Assembly (NCBI GenBank): GCA_015680685.1
Contig: MNCI01004113.1
Coordinates: forward strand, 1,059,855-1,123,854
Direction of reading: 5' to 3'
Origin: Gnetum montanum
Taxonomy: Eukaryota > Streptophyta > Gnetopsida > Gnetales > Gnetaceae
Length of the DNA stretch: 64,000 nucleotides
The notes beneath the pieces were generated by a model. The model was not told where the DNA came from and made no database searches. It saw only the letters and a program-made list of their open reading frames with translations. Within the stretch, counting starts at the first letter, position 1. Every line of letters begins with the position of its first letter. Of the stretch, positions 47,580 through 59,138 are shown piece after piece. The translations under genes were made by a program, and so were the position numbers.

Positions 47580-49377
47580 TTTCATACAGTGTAATTGGTG
47601 TTTTGATACCAAGCATGTAGATGACATTTCCAAATAAAAAATAATAATCTCAAATAAGAGGACTTTCTAGGCTTTTTGAAGGTGTTGCTTAACATAGTCA
47701 TATTTGAAGATACATAGAGGGAATCTGACATAATGGTTAGGAATAAAAACTTAGAGAGATTGACACCACTTCCAAATTTGTCGAAAGAACAAGCAATCCC
47801 AAAAAACATGCACAAAAGAGTCATAGACTTGACAAATGGTGCATTTAGGGCAATCAACTCCTAAGAAGTGAAGCCTATGTCCAATAGGAAAACCTTGATG
47901 AATCAAGGACCAAAAAAATAAACGATGCTACATTAAGCATTGGAAGTCCAAACACGATGAAAAATAGCTTTCCAATGGTGATCCTCAAGCTGTACATTCC
48001 ATCTTCTATTTAAAGTGGAGAGTTGGAATTCTTGTGCATGAAACCAAGATTTGGCTTTAGAAAGGTGTAAAGAACGCAGAGGAAACCATCAAGCCAAAAC
48101 CAATCGTCATACCAAAGAGTATTATTATGCGACTTAGGAGCACCAAAGTTGGAGAGAACATGCTCAATGTGTTGGTAAAGAAGAATATCTTATCTTTGAA
48201 ACCCCCATTTTACTTTGGCATGTTGCCAAGGGAGGGTAGTAGAATCATTCCTAATAGTAAATAATTAACAACATGATGAAGATTATGATTGGCTCTATGA
48301 GAGAATTCATCATAAAGCTAGCCCAGACTCTTTTTAAAAATAGGAGACCACCAGATGGAGTGCATCGACAAAGAGTTCAAGCTTATCTAGGAAGGTTTCC
48401 ATTGCAAAAAGCCTTTAAGTTGACTCTACCACCGCCAAATTTGCTTGAACAAGAAAGAACCTATAATCTTCTAAGAACCTTCGTTGATGATCCAATTGTT
48501 CCAACGAGTGTTTTTCCATCTATGGTGATTACCAAGACAAAAAATGTTATGCCTAAAAAAGATCTTCTAAGCTTCCTCTCCTTCTATACAACGAGCAACC
48601 CACTTGGAGGCCAAGAAAATACTTTGGTGCTCGATAGAGATGAGGCCTAAGCTCTCGTGTTCCTTGCTTAAAGTGCATATGTCCCAAGCAACTCGATGAA
48701 AAGCTTTGTGATTGTCTTTATCCCCCCATAAATAGTTCCTAAGAATTTTGTTGATGCACTGAAAAGAAGATTTGGAAGAAGCCATAAAGGAAGAGGAATA
48801 CACATGAGTGGAGCTCAAAATATGATTAACCACGATAAATCTACCTGCAAGAAATAAGGGCTTCAAGCTTTATGTTTCACTTTTTCCACCACATTATTCC
48901 ATAAGGTAGTGGGAGTGGTAAATAAAGCAATTGGGATATCCAAAAGGGTGAAAATATTGAAAGGAGAAAGCCACTTGATATTAAAATTATAAGTCCAAGT
49001 AGGCCTTGGAGAGAAGCTAGATTGAATAAGTTGCATTTTTTTCCTGTTGATTTTAGCTCCTAATGCTCTACAATAGATGTCAATGCAATCCAAGGCAGTG
49101 TTAAAATTATCATGGTCCTCAAGCAAAGTGACAAAAGTGTCATATGCAAATTGGCTATAAATAAGATCCTTTCCTTCTTGTGGAAGAGAGATACCTCTTA
49201 GCCACATAGATTCATTGTGAGATCCAAGAACAACTCCAAGAGCATCAATAGCAAGGATAAAAAGATAAGGAGTTAAAGGGCATCCTTGTCATACTAATTT
49301 TTGAAGCTCAATAGCCTTAGAGAAGGTTCCATTAATACAAATAACTGAAGAGGCCTCTGACAAAACCAAATCGATAT
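47580..49377 (-). pseudogene. L1-type LINE: RT palm, thumb and zf-RVT, truncated
   Basis: Reading leftward from 49377: an INGTFSKA block, QGCPLTPYLFILAID (RT motif), then FAYDT where active copies have FADD. A GAKINRKKM block and GRFIVVNHILSS with NYLWGD (thumb) follow. Last comes a zf-RVT-like CPKC..C..DSFVHVFWDC stretch near 47800. Frames change at least three times and stops are present. The N-terminal RT half is missing because an LTR-C copy starts at 49378 in mid-domain. No poly-A tail is evident at the lower end. Confidence 0.75.
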
Positions 49378-50340
49378 TGATGAGTAACGAGGTACCTCTA
49401 CACTCAACCATATGAATACGAGCATGTACGTGCAATCTGGTCGAACTTCGTGGAAAGACTAGTTGTGGCACCTAACTAGTTATACGTTGATCGCAGTTCA
49501 CTGTCTTCCCACCTAGACCAGTATTTGCTTTGTCACATATGGTTTAGTCTAGAGTGAGGTGTATGATGTGGTTTCTACTACTATGTTACTCCTAAGGACA
49601 ATAAAAGATATCTTAATCAAGCTAATGAGCAATAGGGAATAAGATCTAAGCTAGCTTAAGTATGATCAGCATCTGTCTTTAATCATTCATACGCATCTTG
49701 GACTTCATGTATTACTTTTGGGATTACCAAGTGCACATCACTTGAAGCACTACTTGATATGCTATTGAGTTACCACATAGTTACACTTAAATGTTTGTGA
49801 TTAAGGCGTGCTCATTCCGCATTAACAACAAAAATAGTAAATGACAATAAAAGAAATAGTAACTAAGAAAACAACAATAAATAATAAATAATCAAAACAA
49901 ATTAAAACCTAAATGAATGCTACAATGATGGAGTAATCTTGACTTTTATTGTTGATCATGTGCATGTCCAAGTACGTCACACTTGAACAAAGGTTTTGTA
50001 TAATTACAAGCATCACACTACAGGCATGCACTTGGAAAAGAATTAGAAACTAACAAAAAACTCAACCTAAAAGACTCACTATTGTAATTTTTTCTTATTG
50101 TGCGCCTAAGTGCTATATTTATAGGCTAACACAAGAATCACAATATCATGTATATGATATCGAATTCAAGCTATGATATTGCATACCTGATATTGGAGCC
50201 TGGCAAACTATGATTCATCATACTCCACGACTGAATAAAAACTCATCCTCGAGTCAAACAAAATGAGGAACAAGTTCATTTGATTACAACAATGGATAGT
50301 TATGGGATTATTGAATGACTATGGATTATTTCATGCCACA
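49378..50340 (-). mobile_element. LTR-C, minus orientation (probable 3' LTR of element C)
   Basis: This LTR is 963 bp and reads TGTGGCATGA ... ACTCATCA on the minus strand. On that strand it has TATAAATATAG near 50124 and an AATAAAAG signal near 49940, and it matches 575-1615 throughout. It interrupts LINE RT coding exactly at 49378. The flanks GATAT and GTGTG do not match, so it is not a simple solo LTR. The right side joins the unknown ORF below. Confidence 0.65.
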
Positions 50341-50344
50341 GTGT

Positions 50345-52306
50345 GGGACTAAATAAAAAAAAATCTAGACACCAACACAAAATACAAAATTTTTTGGAAC
50401 TCATGTGGTTCCTTGTGGCGGTGGCTCCTCTATGGGCTTCTTTTCTTTATCCTGTGCTCAAGGCTTTTGAAATGGATCCTTTTGAAGAAGTGCCTAAGGT
50501 TTTTCCTCCTCTGTTAAGGATCATGTGTTGTCCATGCTGATGTTTTGATATTTAGTGGAGTTGGCACTTTCCATGGGCACGACAGTTGCGGAAACATTTG
50601 ATTGGCTTTAACATACCATGCAGCAAATAGCCATTGTTCCTCCTCATAGGCTTTGGATTTGTCTTTGAATTTTTGATAATCCGTAAGCCATCGAGCCAAT
50701 TCTACTGCTACGTCTTTTTGACCTTGGTAGCTAGCTTTTACCACCTCTAGTTCAAAGTTTGCTACCTCTAGTCTTTGCAATGTCTTCTTATGTTCTACAA
50801 ACTCTATCTTATATTTAGCATAGGTGGTAGCTACCTACTTCTCTAGCTTAGTTCTCGGGTGCCTTGCTATTAACATGGCCAAGTTGGAATACCGTAGATT
50901 TTCCAACTCCATGTATTCTGTGAGATCCTGGATCTGCAAGTCCTAGCTTTTTAATTCTGCTTGGTGGGTGAAGGCATAAGTCTCCAATATGGATCACTGG
51001 TCAATGTGTTAAGCACTAAAAGAATTAATGTGGTCATTAGCCATACGAATCTCTTTTTCGATGATCTCCTTATACATCCCCACTTGGTCATGGAAGTGCA
51101 CCTTTAATTATTCATGCCTCTTAGCCTCATTTTGCCATGCACTTATTTCAATGACTGTCTTCTGTCAGATGGTGTGTACCTCCTCCATTAAGAGGGTTAT
51201 GTTCTCTCTAGCTAAGCAACTTTTATCTTGGTTGACTCTTATTAGTTCTCGCATTTGTTGGAAACTTTCCTTGAGAATGTTCTTCTATTTTTCCACTATC
51301 ATTAATCGAAGATTCTCGGCAACAAAAAGTTTATTCTCTTATTGTAAGGTCTTGAGTGCTTTCACACGTGCATATGTCCGAGCTTATGCTTTTGAAGCAT
51401 CCCAATTAGCCTTCTCTTTTTCCATTGCCACCCTTTTATTATCCACTAATAATTTATTTAACTGCTCTATCCTAAATGATTCTAACTGATTGGCTGCAAC
51501 AAGTTGGAATGGATCCCGCTGTTCAGCTTGAAGGACGATAAACTTTTCTTGGAGTCTCCGCAACTCATATTTTGCATATTTAGCCCTAACCCCAGCCATG
51601 ATAAGCTTTTCTTTAGTGGAAATGAGGTTTGATTGTGTCACCGTAACATCTTGGTGGATATTAATTAAGGATGTCATTACTTGTCCTATTTGCAGTAAGT
51701 AATCCAAAGCATCCTCATGTTCCGCAGGAGTCATTGAGGTACCGGCCAGAACTTGAGCATCACGTGCTCCTATGAAATCTGTTGGTGGCACAATAGGGAC
51801 ATTAGATGATTCTTTGATGTGGTCTGCAACCACCTCTACTGCTTTAGCTACATCCTGGTGTTGCATGACCACCACTGTGGTACCTTCACTAGTTTCTAAT
51901 TGTACTTGAAATGATGCAACATTTCTAGAGATCTGTTGTGACCAATGTGATTCCCCTCCTCTTGTTTAAATTGAGATCTTGCCCCTTGCAACATTGATTG
52001 ATATGGTAATCTGTATTTCATCATCAATCACCTTGAAGAGATTGGCCTCATCCCTACTTCCCCAACTAATTATCTTTGCGATGGCCCTAAGATGGCTCAT
52101 CTACGGTCGGTAATCTTGCGGTGGCGATGGCGATTGTTGGTGTTGCTGGCCTATGGGCTGTGTGCTAGGCCTTGCTTCTTGTTGTTGGTTGATCCTTGTG
52201 TCTAAAAGTTGGCTAGGCCTTGCCATTTGAGGTGCAATGGGCCCAACCATTTATTCTTGTTCAGGCTCCAATGTCTCACCAACATCTTTTTCTTAGTGCT
52301 GATGGC
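50345..52306 (-). pseudogene. Element C unknown ORF, coiled-coil C-terminal part
   Basis: Continues, after removal of element B, the protein encoded at 60449-61090. The first part is Gln/Pro-rich. The segment at 51875-51384 (163 codons) is Glu/Lys/Gln/Leu-rich with heptad-like spacing, so a coiled coil is likely. A second long helix follows at 50780-50514. A few stops and frame changes interrupt it. No protease, RT or integrase motif is seen. I do not recognise the family. The coding continues to within 50 bp of LTR-C. Confidence 0.5.
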
Positions 52307-53538
52307 TGAAACACCACAAAATTTCAAGCTTAGTACTTCTCCAACGCGAAGTAGGTCCCTGGGACCCACAGACGACCATAGCTACATCTAGTGTCACACA
52401 TGGCAACTTCGGAGATCAAGATAATTTTCACCAAGTTTGCAGTCTCAGCGTATACACCCAGCGTATACGCTCAAGTTCACATCCACAGCGTATACGCCTA
52501 GCGTATACGCCCGACATTCTCAGCGTAGACACCCGGCGTATACGCTTAGCGTATACGTCTCACATGTACGCTCAGCAAGTATAACCGATGTATACGCCCG
52601 GCATGAAATCTCCAAGGACGGCATGGGAACAGCACTTCAAAGCAAGATTTGGCACAAGGCAGCAACCATTAGCATATACGCCTCAGTGTATACGCTCAAC
52701 GTCCATCAGCGTATACGCCGGGGCGTATACGCTAGCAACCATCAGCGTATACACCAACATCCATCAGCATATACGCCCAGCACATCCAGCGTATACGCCT
52801 AGAGTCTACGCCCACCAGATGCAGTGTATACACTCAGCATATACGCCCAGCAAATGTAACATACCGTACACTTGTAAATTTTACACTTTTGCACCCGGTC
52901 AATGCACCACGTGTCGCCCAACCCGAGTCTAGCGTCAAAACCTGTATATAAGCCCCAATTCTTCCCTAGATCGAGGTCGGTTGGCAAATCCCAGAGCAAA
53001 CCAGAGAGCAGAGACGCTGAGCACTAGAGCAGAAAACCTTATACGCTGGACAACCCTGTACGCTAAGCATACAGCCTCTACGCTGTGCCTACAGTGCGAA
53101 CCAGCGCACAATCATCCCTGCATCCACTGGGGCTTTTCGTCCGCCTTGTGTCCCAGTCGCAACTGCGTTAGACTGGTGCATTGTACTCTCATTCTGTAAT
53201 GTCATTGTTACATTTTCTTCCCAAAATCGTTTACAGTTTGCATTAATTGTTGCATGTATTCTATTTTTGCTCGTTTATGTCTACGCTCTGTTCGCATCAG
53301 TTACGCTGTTTACGCTCTAATTTGCGCCTGTTACGCTGTTTACGTATAACCCAGCGTATAGCACCTCGGTGTACATTTGGGGAAATCCTTGCCTGATCCG
53401 CATACGGACCACTTAAGGTACTCTGCCTTTGTTCATTCCAGCTCGCCCTCAGGCGAAGGTAGGGTCTTTTGTGTGTGTCCTGTGATCCCACGGTCTTTGT
53501 TTCCTTCCAGCCGGAGATAGACGATTTTGAACGGTACA
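52307..53538 (+). repeat. Element B 5' LTR
   Basis: 1232 bp, TGAAACACCAC to ACGGTACA. U3 contains the palindrome array (52440-52850). A TATATAAG box at about 52946-52953 precedes the presumed R region. U5 has repeated TTACGCTGTTTACG words (about 53295-53345). Confidence 0.9.
52440..52850. repeat. Palindromic GCGTATACGC array (5' LTR U3)
   Basis: At least seven perfect GCGTATACGC decamers and several one-base variants (about thirteen GTATAC cores in all) are spaced irregularly at 12-60 bp. Common linkers are CCA and CTA. The three forward frames are partly open through the array, giving AYTPSVYAQ-like translations, which are by-products of the repeat. Confidence 0.9.
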
Positions 53539-53542
53539 GAAA

Positions 53543-53560
53543 TTGGTGCTAGAAGGAGGG
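53543..53560 (+). promoter_or_regulatory. Element B primer-binding site (tRNA-Asn-like)
   Basis: TTGGTGCTAGAAGGAGGG begins 4-5 bp after the LTR. Together with the next ten bases it is nearly identical to the site in the miniature array at 7.2-9.3 kb. It fits the complement of a plant tRNA-Asn 3' end with one mismatch, as I recall that tRNA. Confidence 0.75.
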
Positions 53561-53611
53561 CCTGACTTGTTTTTTGTTTAATTGAAACATTGATCACGTT
53601 ACCTGTTCAAA

Positions 53612-53846
53612 CACAGTGTTTACGCTGCTACAGTGTCTACGCTACTGCAGTGTTTACGCTGCTACAGTGTCTATGCTGCTACAGTGCTCTACGTTGCTAC
53701 AATGTCTACGCTGCTACAGTGTTTACACTGCTACAGTGTTTACACTGCTACAGTGGTTTACGCTGCTACAGTGTCTACGCTACTACAGTGGTTTATGCTG
53801 CTACAGTGTTTACGCTGCTACAGTACTGCTACAGTACCACTACAGT
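53612..53846 (+). repeat. Leader minisatellite CTGCTACAGTG
   Basis: About a dozen copies of a 16-18 bp unit of the form GTTTACGCTGCTACAGT lie in the untranslated leader between the primer site and gag. It is open in all three forward frames only because the unit has no stop. Confidence 0.9.
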
Positions 53847-54203
53847 GTTTTTTCAACAAAAACACACAAAATGAGCCCATTTTAAAGCTGAATTTGCTGC
53901 GATTTGCACCTACTTCAAACCAGTCTAAGTACTAACGACCACCAACATAGATCACCATGTCCAAGGCATACAATACACACAACATAACGATTCCGATATG
54001 ACTTCCTCTTACCCAAGATCGCCATCCGCGTACAACTACGGTTAATAATTTCATACTTAGCCAAATTTTCTCCCATTTACGCTGTACATGCTAGACATTT
54101 AGAAAAATTTTCAGTGTTCACACGCCAGACACTCTGCACACTGAGACCGAAACACACTCAGCACTTGTTACCTAGCTCGTACGCTGCCCCGTCACACATA
54201 ACC

Positions 54204-56400
54204 ATGGAATCATCCCAAAACTCCAGCACACATGCCTTCATAGTCCCCACACAAGAACAATATAACTACATCTGTGTGAAGATTCAGGCCAACCTTCCTA
54301 TTGACCACACAGAACATGAGGCAAAATGAAACTTCGAGCACATATACATGGGAGGTCATGAATTCATCTCCTCTGTATATGACATCATCCCCCTTTCTGA
54401 TCCTCATCATAGGCTCATCTCCCAACTCCTTCTGACAAGGGGCCAAAACACACGACGACCCACTGAGGAGCCCCAAAACCAACATGATGTAGATGACTTC
54501 GAGGCACAATCCGAACCTGAGGATTCATACCACACCCTCATGCCCCATGCTTACATGAACCCATCACTCCATCCTCGCATGGGACAGACGACCACTCACC
54601 AAGTGTCAATGAGCACACAAGCACCAGTAGCCCAACAGAGATTACCCACCCCCATCTCCACCCAGTACATACCGCCCATGCAAACACATGGGGCCACTTT
54701 CACTACATCGGCCCCGCACATCTAGGGTGTCACTCCACAGTTTGTGGCTAGGCAAGGGACCATACCCCTTGTTCAACAACCCACTCACTTCAACGTGCCA
54801 CACCCCACAACCGCAACTTTGAACATTGCCCCACAGCAACAAATGACAACCCAACATCCTCCCCAACCAACTAATCTGCCTACCGCTCAAGAGTGGCCAG
54901 AAGCAAAACAGATGATGCAAGCATTAGCTAATGAGGTAAAGCAACTCAAAGCTGACAACACTAAACAAGTTAAAGTACTGGATTTCTACCATGACGATCC
55001 AATTAGCTTTTCAGTGCCACCGTTAGCTTTACCCAAGGGAATCACACTGCCACAGTTAACCAAGTACAATGGGAAGGGAGATCCAAATGATCACTTAGTC
55101 ACATTTCGATCAGAAACTCTATTGCTTCAAGCTTGGCCCCACACAATCTTGTGTGTGTTTGCTATGTCCTTAATGAGCATAGCCTTAGACTGGTACCAAG
55201 CCTTGCCTCGTAACTCCATATTCTCTCTAGAGGATCTATTGCATCAGTTCGTTACCTGATTTAAGTACAACCTCAAGCCTGAAGCCACACTAGACAGTCT
55301 GATATAGGTGAAACAAGCACCACTTGAGCCTGTTCATCCAACGATGGAGTGCAACCCTTAACGAACTTCATGAGCCCATCCCTGAAAAGTATTTGCTTAC
55401 GATTCTGAAGGGAGCCATGAATGACTTCATTAAGTCAAAACTGTACTACCTAAGCGCTCAAATATTGAGCCAAGCATTCACATAGATCAAGAACATTGAA
55501 CAAGCTGCACAAATTAGCAATGATCCCACCTATGTGGCTTACAAAAATCAACATGTTGCCAAACAAAAGGCAACAACGGAAAGTATGGCCACAAGCACAA
55601 AAACAACAAACACTAGCACCAACCTGCTTGCAACAATAAGGGCCACCTTAAGGTCCAATTTTCAACACAAGGATCGCTCTAAGTACACATCGCTACTTGC
55701 ATGACCTTCAGAACTACTAGAGCAACTCCTTAAAGCCGTGCAAATCTAATACAAACACGTAGCGAAGAATGCTCGTTGCCGACATGATAGGTACTGTGAG
55801 TTACTGAGGAACCCCACCTTAGCAGCACCAAATGAGCCCCCGGTTCCACGACATTTCAAGTTAGACCAATTCTGTCACTACCACCAAATGTTCAGTCACA
55901 ATACCAACACTTGCCGTGCATTAAAGGATGATCTACAAGTAATGATAGAACAGGGCCAACTGAATTTCAACACCCTGAATCAACCCAACACAAACGATGC
56001 CTCCTATGTTATAAACTCCATTGGCATAGATAGTAAGCCTAAACCTGTTCAACAACCTTTTGTAATTCGTGTGCCTCCCAACAGGGCAACAATCCCCTCC
56101 ACCTCCATGAGCAAGAGACCTCCCATCATCACCAAGGTGTCACCTAGAGCACCGAAGACATCCTTTGTGGTCAAGGTACCACCACCTCATATGTCCGCTA
56201 AGATGTTAAACTGGCCAGATGCAACGCAATCCTAAGCACCGAAGACACCCTTTGTGGTCAAAGTACCACCACAGTCGTTCGCTAAGACGTTAAACTGGCA
56301 TGTTGCACCAACGATAATAGCAAAAAAAACCTTTCATTATCAAGATGCCACAATAGGCTAGTCAAATAACAACAACACCTCCTAAACTCCCATTTGTCAT
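54204..56400 (+). pseudogene. Element B gag
   Basis: The start at 54204 sits in AACCATGGA, a good plant context. One frame runs to 55259 with in-frame stops at about 54327, 54723 and 55257. Past a Pro/Gln-rich linker, the gag core reads YNGKGDPNDHL, then TLLLQAWP and ALDWYQALP, close to Tat/Ogre-type gags. After a frame change a zinc-finger-like FCHYHQMFSHNTNTCRALK (about 55870-55925) follows, an H-for-C variant seen in that group. A Pro/Lys-rich region repeats an APKTxFVVKVPP motif. It would form particles if intact, but this copy is dead. Confidence 0.75.
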
Positions 56401-56903
56401 AAAAGTGCCACCACGCGATGGCCCCTCACTTCCCCTGAGCCCAACCGTAGGAAACGTCTCAACCTCTCCTCCCTCAAGAGTCAACCTTGCCAACAACACA
56501 GATAAGCCTACCAAATGGCAGCAGAAGAGGACAAACGAACAACGAACAACACCCACAACTGAAACAAAGGACACACCTAATATACAACAACTGAACATTG
56601 GGGGCCCTGCCCCTAATCCCAAACAAACCAGGCCCAAGCCCTCAACCCATACAGAGGCCGGCAAATAACACAGACTTTGTAGCTACACTGGCCCAAGTGA
56701 AACAAATGCTCAAACAAAAGAACACAACCATGAGCTTGTACAATTTGGTCATGACATCATCGGCTCATCGCGAAGCCTTAGCGCAAACGTTAGCATCCAT
56801 TCCTGTTACAGAGGAGAGGACATCCTTGCTAACATGGAATCCATCCGTGCAACGATTTCACAACACACACCATAAGGATTGGGTTCAAACACCTTAGCCT
56901 TTC

Positions 56904-57596
56904 GTGATGATGCAGTTAAACGTAACCCTGAACGAGGGGAAGTCACAACAGCTCCATTATCGATTAGTGTGCGTGTCGGGAAATGTACCATTCGCAGTAG
57001 TTCTATACTCCGTCATTGACAAACTAGGCATGACAGATGAGATCATGCCAACAAAAACCATATGTTTAAAATCTTTCAATGGATCATGTGTCACAGTTAA
57101 GGGCACAATCAACTTAGCCTTTGTGGTAGGAGAACAATTCCCCACCAGCGCGAAATTCACTGTCATAGAAGAGATGCCCAGTTTCAACATGATTCTTGGT
57201 AGACCTTGGCTAGCACAACAACGAGCCATTTCCTCACTGATACATCAAGAAATCTGCCTTCCATACGAAGGTGGACAAGTCATTATACATGGTGACAACA
57301 CTCCCTTTCAAGCTAACCACAATATAGACATGTCACAGGTCTTGAGAGAGGAGCCTCTTGAAGCAGCACCCACAACAACAAATACAACACCTAGAGCTAA
57401 AACACTCGAACAAGGGGTAAAAACTAAAAGCCTCCCAGAGCAAACTAGCACGCCTCCTAGACCATGTCTGACTAAGAAACAACCGCATAATCAAGACTCC
57501 CCTGCGGCCAAAGACACGTCTGATCTCTGCCCATATGTCACCTTAGTTTGTATTGTATTAGCTTACGCGTTTTCTCATGGCCTGAAAAGGCCTTAA
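56904..57596 (+). pseudogene. Element B protease-like domain
   Basis: A 230-codon frame showing the second half of a Tat/Ogre-type aspartic protease: a VIDKLGM block, an AFVVGEQ strand, and FNMILGRPWL (near residue 95), the usual MLGRPWL motif. An ICLPYEGG-like end follows. At the active site, where relatives have D-(N/S/T)-G, this copy reads VSGN, so the catalytic Asp is missing. The tail (residues 150-230) is Thr/Pro/Lys-rich, and the frame stops before any RT. Confidence 0.65.
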
Positions 57597-59123
57597 ACTA
57601 AACCATGACCCAAAAAGGCCTTAAACTTCCACCGTTTCACATTATTTTCTATTTATTGGTGTATTTCAGTTCATGTTTTCTACAGTTGCTATTTAATATT
57701 GTTTTCTCTAGTAGCTTTTGTTTACAGGATCATACAGACGCACACGCATGCATCCACATAGAGCAGTCCTGGATTATGACTTAAAACTAATACCATAGCT
57801 CATCCCAGCATCATGACGATAAACTGATACCACACAATGTCTGCAATGACGATAAACTAGCACTCGTCCGATATGATAGCAAACTACCATACTCGCACTC
57901 GCCAGAGTCTGCTAAGACTATAAACTGGTTTGCCTCTTCACGGCCTGCTAAGACTAGAAACTAGCAACGTAACGTCTGCCACGACGCTAAACTGACAATG
58001 TCCAATGGGTCATGACATAAAACTAACCCATGATAGTCCGCTAAGACTATAAACTGACAAGTTCATCTTTGGTTCCTCAATCCGCTGCCACATTCAAACT
58101 TTATCATTGCATCGCTCGCCATCAAACGATCCTACCAATGTTGCTGCTATTCATATACAGTGCCTGAAATCACCTCCAATGTCCTTATTCCATTTGTAGC
58201 TGTTTAAGTCTAAGCTCGCTTATTCACTCATGGTTTTCTTGTCTCCTTGGAGTTGTGTTTGCAGGATGATGCTCAGAGGTATTCGTACAAGAATGCATTT
58301 CATCATAAGCAGCAAGATGAAGCAATGTTCACAGCCCACGTGGCGAGACTAAATCAAACCGTTCACTCGTACATCCCCATTTCCCGGTATATTCTCTATC
58401 TATTCATCGACACATTCTATGTAGCCACGCCTCTGATACACCCAGTACATTCGAAACTTTGAGCATGCTGTTGCACATTGTAACACTTCACAGTAGTTGC
58501 AACACACAACATAGCATTTAAGCATGAGTACCAGATCAAAGCAAAGCTTCCCCAAAAAAAAAAAAGAAAAAAAAAAAAGTAATCAAGACCCTTGGCACTT
58601 CCCATATAAACCCCAGGCAGGAAGGCAGTTGTCTTGGAACTAAGTACTCATGTTAAAAATAATCAAGAAACATCCCGTTGCGTGGCTTTGGCTCTCTGCC
58701 AACAGGCTCCTCCTAAACACCAAACGAGAGCCCTGTTCCTCCAAAGAATGCAACACATCATCATGTGGCTTTGGCCTTGCCAACAAAGATCTCTTGGACA
58801 CTAACCAAGCGCCTTGTTCCGCCAAAGGACGCACATCGCATGTCTGGATTTCGAGTCTGCTAACTAATGGCCATTGACAAGGATCAGCATGACACGCGCC
58901 AAAGCATCCCCTTTACCAAGTACAATCTCTTGGTCAGTTCCCAATCCCCACAATCTCCATTTCCCCATCTAGATACAAATTTTACGCCTCTCAATCCCAT
59001 GTACTACTGAACATGGTGCGATGACGTCTAGTTAAGTGGCAACGAACAAAGTCTCTATCAAGGTGCTTATGGTGTTTTGTACTTCTTTGTCGACGCTTCT
59101 CGGGTTGATTCCTCCAAGCGTCA
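57597..59123 (+). other. Element B 3' non-coding region
   Basis: No RT, RNase H or integrase motifs in any frame. It contains a degenerate repeat at 57775-58065 with core GCTAAGACTATAAACTG (six to eight diverged copies). An A-rich run lies at about 58552-58580, then a segment with two related GGCTTTGGC..GCCAACA blocks near 58685 and 58762. Confidence 0.6.
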
Positions 59124-59138
59124 ACAAAGAAGGACCAA
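59124..59138 (+). promoter_or_regulatory. Element B polypurine tract (weak)
   Basis: ACAAAGAAGGACCAA lies just before the 3' LTR. It is purine-rich but interrupted. Confidence 0.5.

Noticed and set aside
48273-48650. 125-codon plus-strand ORF
   Set aside because: It is antisense to the L1-type LINE thumb and zf-RVT region, whose motifs are clear on the minus strand.
52437-52932. Overlapping ORFs with repeated AYTPSVYAQ-like peptides in element B LTRs (also 59036-59861)
   Set aside because: They are translations of the GCGTATACGC array, open in several frames because the unit lacks stops. They sit in U3 upstream of the TATA box.
53590-53935. Three overlapping Leu/Tyr/Cys repeat ORFs
   Set aside because: All three frames of the CTGCTACAGTG minisatellite are open, so this is not a protein gene.
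56806-56991. Minus-strand LIDNGA motif opposite the element B protease active site, looking like a D-N-G protease signature in inverted orientation
   Set aside because: The surrounding minus-strand frame has no protease sequence and the plus-strand domain is continuous across the site. A micro-inversion would need other copies to support it, so chance is more likely.
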